DNA of 64,000 bases from Erythrocercus mccallii. Lineage: Eukaryota > Chordata > Aves > Passeriformes > Dicruridae. The stretch is from assembly GCA_013397435.1 (NCBI GenBank), contig VZRG01000762.1, positions 208,941 to 272,940 on the forward strand. Direction: 5' to 3'. This document shows positions 11,582 to 21,665 of this stretch, piece by piece (the stretch's first letter is position 1; every line of letters starts with the position of its first letter). Both the position numbers and the translations under genes were made by a program. Below the pieces are notes generated by a model that worked only from the letters and a program-made list of their open reading frames with translations, ran no database searches and was not told the origin of the DNA.

Positions 11582-13094
11582 ATTATTCTAACAGTATGCA
11601 GTCAAACTTCCTCTCTTTGTGAAAATAGTCAACAATTATGCAGGTCCCATCATTACAGTAATAAAATAGAGATGTTGAACAAAATTCCAACCACATTATT
11701 GAAAAAATTCGTAAGATTATAGTACCCAACCAAATAATTCTACTGAAATATACTGTGGAAAAGCATAACTTGCCTCTTGCATTCTGTGGAGTAATTCTAA
11801 ACAGCTTTTAGAATTACTAAAGACGCTATTCTGGGGAAATGGCTATCTATTTTTAGTAAATACAGATGATCCACTCTGTCATATAATTTCTCACTCCATC
11901 TCACAAAAAAAAATTATATTCAGATTATATTCTTAAATAAAGCTGAAATCCTTGCTTCAGTCCTGCATTTATTCCTCTGGAGAAAAGTGCCATTTTCATA
12001 GATTTTATTTTCTGTTTCAGGAAAAATTATACTAATTCAAAATGGAGCACCATCGTTAAATAACTGCACACATTAAAATGGCTCTGTGCAGTATTCAGGT
12101 AAATATTAAAAGTTTTTTTCTTCAATATTATGCTACAGAAAAGTGGTTCTTCAGATGAACTGTGAAATTGGAGAAAAAGCTAGCTGATTCTTGGTTTCTT
12201 TATATATTTGTTTTTCCAAGTGTTAATCTTTCCTTAATTCTGTCTCCCTCAGGTTATGAGGTATAAAGACAAAAATATTATGAGGAAACTCAATTCTGGA
12301 ATGTTTTTTGGTTTTGTGGGGGTTTGGAGTTTTTTGTGAAAATAGAATGCTTAAGAAGTTTTCCTGGTTAACAATACTTATACCAATGACCCCTTGCTAA
12401 GTTTATTTTAACAGGCAGAGCAAAGGTTAGTTTTCTACTAATTTGCATTTTGCTTTCCCTTTGAACTCATTATTTCCTTTTAGAGGGAAAGGTTTTATAT
12501 CTCTGTATAAAAAGCAATCTTACACTTTGGATTCCCACTCTTTCCAGACCACCTGCAAAGTACTGCACAGACTTAATGGGATTCTTATGCAAAAGAGAAA
12601 ACTTCCTGGGCAGCGTAAAAGTGCTGCACTGCAGATATCCACAAAATCATGCAATTATTTTTTCAGGCAATAGGTTTTGGGATTTTTTTTAGCTGAAAGA
12701 AAGTAAATATTATAATTCAGCAGAGTCACTCACTCCCCTCCTTGCTGTGGGAAAAGGAACTGAGTATGATAAACAAAAGTGAGAAAAACTTGTGGGTCCA
12801 GTTAGGGAGAGTTTAATAAGTGAAGGACAGAGAAAAAAAAAAAAAACAAACAAAAAACCACAAGTCCTGCAAAAGCAATCACTCAGCTCCTCCCACAAAC
12901 AGATTGATGCCCAACTAGTCTCTGAGCAAAGACAAGTTCGTTGAAACTACACCCTCAGTTTTTATTGCAAAGCATGACATTATATGGTCTGGAATATTCA
13001 TTTGGTCAGGTGAGGTCACCTGGCCCAGCTGTGCTCCCTCACAATACCTTGCCCTCTACATTTCTACCTGTGGGACACAGAGTGAGAAACAGAA
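11582..13094. other. Unique non-coding sequence with an A-rich tract
   Basis: No gene was seen. G/T-rich runs occur at about 12303-12340, and an A-rich run with C interruptions lies at 12833-12857. Confidence 0.5.
12833..12857. repeat. Poly(A)/A-rich low-complexity tract
   Basis: Fourteen consecutive A residues are followed by CAAACAAAAAA. No retroposed body lies upstream, so this is not the tail of a recognisable retrocopy. Confidence 0.8.
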
Positions 13095-15329
13095 AAGGCT
13101 TTGATGCTGTGTTAGCACTGCTCTTTAACAGCCAAAACGTGTAGTTATCAATAGAGGTTTAGTCATAGATCTAAAGCACAGACACATGGTCTCCTACAAT
13201 GAAAATTAACTCTGTCTCAGCCAGACCCAAATACACTTTTGAAGCAGGAAAGAAAAGGCAGATAAACAGGCTCATGTTATCTCAGTTTTAGAACTTTAAA
13301 TTACAAATGTCAAAAAGTTAAGAGCAAATACTATTGCTGCCTGGGTTAATTTTACTTGCAGGAGTCAATTTATATATCAATATAAATTTCTGGTATAGTT
13401 ACTGTTTTAACTTGCTCATTACAAAAGAAGGAAAAGATTATTTCTAACTCCAGTTTGAAAATGACTACTTGGACATTAACTAATATATTTGCACTATGCA
13501 ATATTTGCCACTTACCAAAGTAGAAAATAATATCTTAGTGAATTTTTGCTTTCTCAAAACAGAATTATTACCAACAATGGATCTTTGCCTGACTTATTTA
13601 ACCTATTTTTCAGTGGCTTCAATATGGAATTTTCATCAATGTCTTCCAGAAAAGGAAATGTTTTAGAGAAACTTGGGTAACAAAATCTTTCTGTTACAGT
13701 TAATTTAAGTTTGAACATAATTCCATGATTCTTTGACTAATTTTATAGTTCTGAGTTCTTTTCTCTCTATCCATAGTCATCCAGCTCCACATGTCACTGA
13801 CATCTTTCCTATCTAATTCTATTTGTTCTACTTTAATAAAATAGAAGATGGACTGGTTTCTCACCAACTCAAAGATCTGAGCAAAAGGCTTAGAGAAATG
13901 CAGTATTACTGGTCTCCAAAGCCTGGGTCTCCTTCCACTTTTGCAGGGCTTCTGTGTACTGTTTAACCACATGTAAAATTATTTTCATTGGTGATTTCTT
14001 CTCCTTTTATCAAGAAGAGATTAAAAGAATGTTATGCATTTTAACTTGGCTGCAGATATACAGAATTTAAAGCCAGGCTTCTCCAGCATGAAACTTGAGG
14101 TACTTTAAGTCATTCTTGCATAGTCCAATCTCCTTTGCATAAAATGCTCTGGGGAATAACAATCTCCAACATTATTTGCTCGGTATCACAAGCTGCCAGA
14201 TGCCACTGGTGGATGCTACACTTAGCTCCTGCTATAAAGGTTTACTTTGTGGAGATGCTGCTTCAAATGAGCCGTGGTGTATTACATTCTTGAGGAGCAA
14301 AGGAACTCTGCCTGGTTCTTTCTGTGATACAACAGTTGAAGTCACAGAAGAAACAGCAGAGGAGTCATTAATGGATTCAAAGCTGTATTTGTAACTTGGA
14401 AAACAACTGTCACTTTATGGGTTTGGATGTCATCCAGGAACTGTAAGCTCAACATTAAAAGCTCTAAAGAGCAAAATGTTGTCAAAGACGTTGGCAAGAT
14501 GGGTTCAAACAGTGGCATAAGGAAATTGTGACCAATTGATACATCCCAAAGTGTGAAAGATAAAGTTGTTCAACTGGAAATTAGAAGATCATATGCTATT
14601 CTAATTAATACATTAACTTTTTATTCAGTATTTTTAAGAAGAAAATTGTGTGCTACTGAAAAATAAACATAAGCTTTAAACTAATTTCCTATTTTCTTTA
14701 GTTCTAAATATACCTTGTAATAGCTGGTATGAAGGAAAATGTTTTACAGTTGTCCTCCTGCTAGGAAACAGAAATGTAAATGCAAAAACAATATTTTACC
14801 AATTACCTGCATGAACAAGTATATATTAAGAAAATTAGTTCTTTCATTATCCATAACCAAGAATGAGGGTGATAAAGCAAAACCAACATATTCTTAGGAA
14901 ATTCAGTTTTAACAAAAGCACTCACAAAAAAAATTCATAAACTTTCTATTATATTTTCTGTTAAAATTAAGTCCCATACATGTGATATTTTTATCCTTCC
15001 AATATTTGAAAAGTTTCATAATACTGAAATTATACAGAACTATACTGCTCAATTTGTTTTACCTACTTGCTGCTTTGTAGGTTAAGAATAGCCCTGTAGA
15101 GGGAAAGCACAGATCTAAATTGAGACTTCAAAATCAGCTTTCACTGGAACTGTGGAATAAAATCAGGAAATTATATGAAATTATATTCAGGATTTGATTG
15201 ATGAATTTTGCTATTAAAAGGTGACATCTTTGATTTTCTACCTGTGAAGAACAATTTCAAGAACCTAAATTCTAGTGTTAAACCCTGGTTAATGCTTTAT
15301 TGTTGCTTGTTGTGTTCTGGTTTGGTACC
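13095..15329 (+). repeat. Copy 1 of a 2,235-bp tandem duplicate (likely assembly artefact)
   Basis: This block matches 15331-17565 base for base with a constant offset of 2,236. I found five mismatches (13236, 13273, 13288, 15066, 15067) and no net indel. It ends exactly at the N at 15330. The content is ordinary AT-rich non-coding DNA plus the first 29 bp of the LTR-like element seen complete in copy 2. The open frames of 90 codons (minus, 13700-13972) and 72 codons (plus, 14176-14394) recur identically in copy 2 only because the DNA is copied; neither has a recognisable domain. Confidence 0.97.
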
Positions 15330-15330
15330 N
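15330..15330. other. Single-N assembly gap
   Basis: The only N in the window sits exactly at the junction between the two copies of the 2,235-bp block. A one-base N marks an unsized or overlapping contig join rather than a measured gap. Confidence 0.98.
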
Positions 15331-17565
15331 AAGGCTTTGATGCTGTGTTAGCACTGCTCTTTAACAGCCAAAACGTGTAGTTATCAATAGAGGTTTAGTC
15401 ATAGATCTAAAGCACAGACACATGGTCTCCTACAATGAAAATTAACTCTGTCTCAGCCAGACCCAAATACAGTTTTGAAGCAGGAAAGAAAAGGCAGATA
15501 AACAGGCTGATGTTATCTCAGTTATAGAACTTTAAATTACAAATGTCAAAAAGTTAAGAGCAAATACTATTGCTGCCTGGGTTAATTTTACTTGCAGGAG
15601 TCAATTTATATATCAATATAAATTTCTGGTATAGTTACTGTTTTAACTTGCTCATTACAAAAGAAGGAAAAGATTATTTCTAACTCCAGTTTGAAAATGA
15701 CTACTTGGACATTAACTAATATATTTGCACTATGCAATATTTGCCACTTACCAAAGTAGAAAATAATATCTTAGTGAATTTTTGCTTTCTCAAAACAGAA
15801 TTATTACCAACAATGGATCTTTGCCTGACTTATTTAACCTATTTTTCAGTGGCTTCAATATGGAATTTTCATCAATGTCTTCCAGAAAAGGAAATGTTTT
15901 AGAGAAACTTGGGTAACAAAATCTTTCTGTTACAGTTAATTTAAGTTTGAACATAATTCCATGATTCTTTGACTAATTTTATAGTTCTGAGTTCTTTTCT
16001 CTCTATCCATAGTCATCCAGCTCCACATGTCACTGACATCTTTCCTATCTAATTCTATTTGTTCTACTTTAATAAAATAGAAGATGGACTGGTTTCTCAC
16101 CAACTCAAAGATCTGAGCAAAAGGCTTAGAGAAATGCAGTATTACTGGTCTCCAAAGCCTGGGTCTCCTTCCACTTTTGCAGGGCTTCTGTGTACTGTTT
16201 AACCACATGTAAAATTATTTTCATTGGTGATTTCTTCTCCTTTTATCAAGAAGAGATTAAAAGAATGTTATGCATTTTAACTTGGCTGCAGATATACAGA
16301 ATTTAAAGCCAGGCTTCTCCAGCATGAAACTTGAGGTACTTTAAGTCATTCTTGCATAGTCCAATCTCCTTTGCATAAAATGCTCTGGGGAATAACAATC
16401 TCCAACATTATTTGCTCGGTATCACAAGCTGCCAGATGCCACTGGTGGATGCTACACTTAGCTCCTGCTATAAAGGTTTACTTTGTGGAGATGCTGCTTC
16501 AAATGAGCCGTGGTGTATTACATTCTTGAGGAGCAAAGGAACTCTGCCTGGTTCTTTCTGTGATACAACAGTTGAAGTCACAGAAGAAACAGCAGAGGAG
16601 TCATTAATGGATTCAAAGCTGTATTTGTAACTTGGAAAACAACTGTCACTTTATGGGTTTGGATGTCATCCAGGAACTGTAAGCTCAACATTAAAAGCTC
16701 TAAAGAGCAAAATGTTGTCAAAGACGTTGGCAAGATGGGTTCAAACAGTGGCATAAGGAAATTGTGACCAATTGATACATCCCAAAGTGTGAAAGATAAA
16801 GTTGTTCAACTGGAAATTAGAAGATCATATGCTATTCTAATTAATACATTAACTTTTTATTCAGTATTTTTAAGAAGAAAATTGTGTGCTACTGAAAAAT
16901 AAACATAAGCTTTAAACTAATTTCCTATTTTCTTTAGTTCTAAATATACCTTGTAATAGCTGGTATGAAGGAAAATGTTTTACAGTTGTCCTCCTGCTAG
17001 GAAACAGAAATGTAAATGCAAAAACAATATTTTACCAATTACCTGCATGAACAAGTATATATTAAGAAAATTAGTTCTTTCATTATCCATAACCAAGAAT
17101 GAGGGTGATAAAGCAAAACCAACATATTCTTAGGAAATTCAGTTTTAACAAAAGCACTCACAAAAAAAATTCATAAACTTTCTATTATATTTTCTGTTAA
17201 AATTAAGTCCCATACATGTGATATTTTTATCCTTCCAATATTTGAAAAGTTTCATAATACTGAAATTATACAGAACTATACTGCTCAATTTGTTTTACCT
17301 ATCTGCTGCTTTGTAGGTTAAGAATAGCCCTGTAGAGGGAAAGCACAGATCTAAATTGAGACTTCAAAATCAGCTTTCACTGGAACTGTGGAATAAAATC
17401 AGGAAATTATATGAAATTATATTCAGGATTTGATTGATGAATTTTGCTATTAAAAGGTGACATCTTTGATTTTCTACCTGTGAAGAACAATTTCAAGAAC
17501 CTAAATTCTAGTGTTAAACCCTGGTTAATGCTTTATTGTTGCTTGTTGTGTTCTGGTTTGGTACC
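15331..17565 (+). repeat. Copy 2 of the 2,235-bp tandem duplicate
   Basis: It is identical to 13095-15329 except at 15472, 15509, 15524, 17302 and 17303. Copy 2 starts abruptly after the N and runs on without a break into the rest of the LTR-like element at 17566. The simplest reading is that the contig on the right begins here and overlaps the contig on the left by 2,235 bp. The true locus would then hold one copy, and the window is too long by about 2.24 kb. Confidence 0.97.
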
Positions 17566-18122
17566 CTGTTTGATTGTCTCGTTGTGTGCTCCGGTTTTGG
17601 TCACATTTGTGTTATTTGTCATTAGTGCTAGCCTCCGTTGTTGTGTCTCTGTTCTGTCGTGGGGCGGCCTCCGCTGCTCCCCAGAATGGCGTCGGCCGCT
17701 GTGAGGGGGATGGCGTAAGCACCCATATGTAAATGGGGGGGACAGGAGGCACATGGGACGCAAGTGGACAGACGGGAGCCCTAAAACAATGGGCCACACT
17801 AAAAGGAGAAAACCAAAATAACACCTCTAAATTAGGAAGGCCTCGGAGGAGTCCCCTGACCTTTTTCCAAGATTCCAGACCGTCGACATTACTAAAAAAG
17901 ACCAAGACCAGAGTGACCCCCGAGACTGAGCCAGTGATAGTGAGCATTCCTGCAGACTCCCCGCGAGGATGGAAGCCCCAGCTCTGCCAGAGACCCTGAC
18001 AAAGCTGACCACCTCCTCCTCCGTGTTGGTCCTGGGAGAGTGACAGTGTGAGTGACTCCTCAGGCCCCCACCCAAGCTGATTCTTCAAATAAAGGCATTA
18101 AAAGGACCTCTAGTCCTGCCCA
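17537..18122 (+). mobile_element. LTR-like GC-rich element (probable solo ERV LTR)
   Basis: The block is clearly richer in GC and CpG than its surroundings. It begins with TGTTGCTTGTTGTG, a start reminiscent of avian ERVL-type LTRs, and ends with CCTGCCCA. AATAAA at 18088-18093 lies about 30 bp before the right end. CTTTAT (17531-17536) on the left and TTTTAT (18123-18128) on the right may be a 6-bp target duplication with one mismatch. No clear TATA box was found, and the short terminal inverted repeat is limited to TG/CA, so the boundaries are tentative. A 158-codon antisense frame (17612-18088, minus) follows from the GC content and matches nothing I recognise. Confidence 0.55.
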
Positions 18123-20261
18123 TTTTATTTCACTACCTATTCATATTAAAAGTCTGAAGTTCCTCAGACTGTAAGTGTTACAAGTAATTTATCAGCACTA
18201 ACAATATGGGAGCGTTTATATATTCTGTTGCATTTTACAGAAGTACCTTGGACACTTAGGAAGGCTATTCACATGCAGACACCCGTGTGAGGAGGTTGCC
18301 TTTTATTCTGTAGTCAATTTAGTGAGACAGGCTTCTGAGTCATCCTGACATTAAGGATCATTTTCCTGTTGTCATAGACCATTTATGACAGGATGAAACT
18401 TCATGTTATAGCAACCTTTCAAGTTTGCTTTGAGCAAGGTCACAGTGGTCCTGTTGAAGAGGCATACACTATGCTGGTGAAGTAACCACTTACGTTGAGA
18501 TCCCACAGTAAAAAAAAGGCAGAGTATTTTTTCAGCTAAATGAATCGTGAATTTTAGAATCTTATCTGGGCCTAGAGAAGAGATGTCATCTTGATTACAT
18601 AAAAGCAGATAAGAATTTTCCTTACAGTACTTAGTTTGACTGTACAGTCTTATTTGTTAACAGATTCATTTCAGTAAGCTTTTTACTACTTAGGATCATG
18701 ATAAATTTTTAAGCATCAATATGCCAGAGACTGATACTAAACTATACACTTATGTGGAAGCTAGTGTTAAAAACAATTATTTGGTCATTAAGTGATTGAC
18801 TAGGACTGAAAAACCCTAAAGTCTCGTTCCAGCTCACCTTATGATCTTTGTGACCTTATTGTCTTTGATTGCAATTATTAATCTACTAGATACAATAATT
18901 TTTAATAAGTGCATTGCAAAAGTTAAAGTTTTAAAATGTTACATATTTCTAAATATTGTACTGAGTGAAGTCTATTTCTCTGGATTGTCATCATGGTAAT
19001 ACAGAAATTTGTGCAATTCCACAGATAGCTTCTTCTTTCAATCTTCTTACAAAATTGGGTAAAACAAAGAGAACAATATCTGTGACTTTGGAGGCAGAGG
19101 AAGGTATTGGCCAGTGGAATTAATTTGGAGTGTGTAAGATTTATTTTTCTCTCAGAAATATAGTAATTTTGTTTGTCTTCATCAGTGAAACTTAGCACAA
19201 GCATTAAATAACAAACTCAAGCACCACACCGATATTCCCAACTTGCCAAGGCCTAAACATGGGACAGTTTTTTACACAGATCTAAATAGAGGAAGGAAAA
19301 ATTATTCTTCTAGATCACTGCCATGAATACAAGAGGGTTTTACTAAGAATAAATGAATTCTTTTTTCTGTAAGTGGGTGGTTGCTTGTATCTGATCCAAA
19401 TCAAGTTTTCTCTTTTTGTTAGATTATAAAGTGTTCTTTGAAAGATTTGGTTTGTTTTGTCTTTTTGGGCTGCTGAAAACATGCAGAGTCACTTCTAAAA
19501 CTCAATGCTGCATGGAACAAACATGCTGTTCAACTGCAATTTTCTGTCATTAATTTACTTTTAGTTTCTATATAATCATTTGTATCTTTCCTGCAGTGAA
19601 TATTTCAAGAAAAGACAGAGGTCTGTCCAATTTATTTCCAGAAAACTAGGTATAATTTGCAAAAAATTTGCATTGTAATTACTTACAAAAAGAATGCAAT
19701 TCATTTGGTTACTGTAACTCATTTGTCAGATGTAATTAAAATGACCTCAGGTGGCAGGTTAAAATAGAACAGTTGATGCAATTGAAAACCAAAATTTTCA
19801 TAAAATGAAATATTCAGTGAATTGCAGTGGCCGAGAAAGCACAGAGAAATTATCTTATCTGTTGCAAATAAGGATGATACGATACAAATCTTTTCCAGCT
19901 CAGGAGCCAAGAATGAGAAGAATTAAGTAATGACAATTCCAAAATTATCTAGTCAAAATAGGTCAACTCTGAATGTGCTGAAAATATTTTTAGAATAAAT
20001 TAATCCATAATGCAACTTTGCTAGAATTACACCTGCAGTGAATGTGAATCCACTTTTTTTACAAAATTCTGTCAAGAATGTTGTGTGGGAATTCTAATAT
20101 TAAAAGAATTCTTGAAACAAAACACAGATTCTCTTTCTTGAAAAATTTACAATAGACCAGCATTTGAAGCCATTATTTATGGCATTAATGCATATCTTTT
20201 AATGGAATAGATCTACTAAAATCACCAGATCTACTTATATGAGAGGTATTTCATCAAGTCA
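18123..20261. other. Unique AT-rich non-coding sequence
   Basis: No exon or repeat could be supported. A phrase at about 18806-18850 is weakly like a CR1 tail but too short to call. Confidence 0.5.
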
Positions 20262-20633
20262 AAAACCAGAATGCCTTGGGTTGGAAGGAACTTCTAAAGG
20301 TCACCTCATCCAAATCCTCAGCAATGATCAGACACATCTTCAAACAGAACAGGTTGCTCAGAGACCAGAATGTTTCCAGGGATGGAGCATCTACCACGTC
20401 TCTGGGAAACCTGTGTCAACATTTCACCACTTTTATTGTAAAATATCCCTAACTTCCTTCTATCTAATTTGAATCTACCCTCTTTTAGTTTAAAACCATT
20501 ACTCCTTGTCCTACTGCAACAGGCTGTAGTGAAAAGCCTGTCTCTATCTTTCTAACAAGACTCCTCTAAGTACTGAACAGCTATAGTAGGGTCTCCATGG
20601 AGCCTTCTCTTGTCCAGGCCGAACAAGCCCAGA
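20262..20633 (-). mobile_element. CR1 LINE, 3' part (left piece of a split copy)
   Basis: Plus-strand reading gives the reverse-complement CR1 signature: CTTGGGTTGGAAGGAACTTCTAAAGGTCACCTCATCC at the left, then the 3' UTR and the C-terminal RT codons. It runs up to CTTGTCCAGGCCGAACAAGCCCAG at 20610-20632. The next expected CR1 words (CAGCTCTCTCAGCCTGTC) reappear only at 21182, after an inserted LTR. The element's 3' end is at about 20262. The frame in this piece is more degraded than in the 9.8-kb copy. Confidence 0.93.
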
Positions 20634-21181
20634 TGTCATAAGTAAATAAATATTTAAAAATTTGGGAGTTGTTATAAGGGTTAAGTTTTACGGGTGAATC
20701 ATGTTTCTAAAGTTATGTGTTAAGGTTTCAAGGTGATTCTGTGGGCTCTGCGGGCGGGGAAGGGGTAACAGTTATCAAGGTGACAGCACATTCACAGTGT
20801 CAGCACTGCGAGCGCTGATTGGTAAGGAGGATCAGCCAATCACACAATCCCTGAGAGAAGGATTGGCCCAGGACGCTCCGTGATAAAGACCAATCAGAGT
20901 CCAGAAATGGACCAATCAAACAAAGGATCCAAAACTGACCAATCGAGGACTGACCCAAGGGGTTAAGAGCTGCTGTCTGAGGCTCTACTGGGGTCCTCCT
21001 CAGGAACATTGTATCCGAGAGAGCACCCAGTGCTTTTACACTGTTGGGATTCTTTTGTATCCTTTTCTCTGGCTTGTCGGGAGGAGCCTGGGACTAGCTC
21101 AGACTCCCTTGGTGGTTTTTGGATTTAAAAAACAAGTGGCCTTCTCTGTCTCCATCTGAGTTCCCGGCCCCATTTGTTACA
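20634..21181 (+). mobile_element. Solo ERV LTR inserted in CR1
   Basis: The 548-bp insertion starts with TGTCATAAG and ends with TTGTTACA, the canonical TG...CA with an imperfect inverted repeat. It interrupts a CR1 exactly where the CR1 text stops (CAAGCCCAG) and resumes (CAGCTCTCTCAG). The immediate flanks CAGA (20630-20633) and CAGC (21182-21185) fit a short target duplication with one mismatch. Six CCAAT/ATTGG boxes cluster at 20818-20943. No gag, pol or env remnant is present, so this is a solo LTR left by recombination between the two LTRs of a provirus. Orientation is taken from the position of the CCAAT cluster in the left (U3) half. Confidence 0.85.
20818..20943 (+). promoter_or_regulatory. 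Array of six CCAAT boxes in an LTR U3
   Basis: ATTGG occurs at 20818-20822 and 20862-20866. CCAAT occurs at 20836-20840, 20890-20894, 20912-20916 and 20939-20943. Spacings are 18-28 bp. CCAAT boxes are bound by NF-Y, which favours arrays at such spacings and is a known driver of several retroviral LTRs. This is the densest promoter-like motif cluster in the window. Whether birds use it is not visible here. Confidence 0.7.
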
Positions 21182-21433
21182 CAGCTCTCTCAGCCTGTCT
21201 TCACAGGAAAAGTGCTTCAGCCCTTGAATCATCCTCATGGGCCTTATCTGGACCCACTCCAAAAGGTACATGTCTTTCTTGTACTGAGAGGACCCCAGAG
21301 CTGGACGCAGCAGTGCAGGTGGGGTCCCACCAGAGCAGAGTGGAGCGGCAGAATCCCCTCCCTTTACAAGCTGGTCACTCTTCTTTTGCTGCAGCCCTGG
21401 ACACGGCTGTGTGAGGGCATACTGTGACTTCAT
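21182..21433 (-). pseudogene. CR1 reverse transcriptase fragment, interrupted by LTR
   Basis: The minus-strand frame keeps family residues such as QYKKDMYLLEWVQ, IQGLKHFSCEDRLREL, which belong to the region just before the CR1 ORF2 C-terminus. The frame then runs into LTR sequence at 21181, so the reading frame is broken by the insertion. It has no RT catalytic core and no capacity to make an enzyme. Confidence 0.85.
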
Positions 21434-21665
21434 ATCTAGTATTTAACCCACCAGTATCTCCAAGTCCTTCTCCATACATCTTCGCTCAGTCCACTCGTCT
21501 CCCAGCATGAACTGACACCTGAAACAGGTACAGAATTTTGCATCTGGTACTGTTGAACCTCATGGGACCAATTCTTGTCCAGGTCCTTTTGGATGACATC
21601 CTATTCCTCAGACATGTCCATCACACCCCTCAGCTTGGTTTTCTCTGCATGGAACATCACAATGG
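21182..21665 (-). mobile_element. CR1 LINE, 5' part (right piece of the split copy)
   Basis: This continues the CR1 interrupted at 20633. Plus-strand text follows the reverse-complement CR1 ORF2: CTCTCTCAGCCTGTCTTCACAGG, CTGGACCCACTCCAAAAGGTACATGTC, CCCCAGAGCTGGACGCAGCA and GGTGGGGTCCCACCAGAGCAGAG. Further on comes CTTTTGGATGACATCC...CACCCCTCAGCTTGG near 21587-21640. With the left piece it makes about 860 bp of CR1. The 5' end is truncated near 21665. Confidence 0.93.

Noticed and set aside
13700..16630. Two 'duplicated genes' (90 and 72 codons, each present twice with identical sequence)
   Set aside because: Their identity comes from the unmerged contig overlap, not gene duplication, and neither frame has a recognisable domain.
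17612..18088. 158-codon minus-strand open frame
   Set aside because: It lies antisense inside the GC-rich LTR-like element, where stop codons are rare by composition. Two other frames are also open there.
18806..18850. Possible CR1 tail
   Set aside because: Too short and diverged; one TTCCAGCTC-like phrase is not enough.
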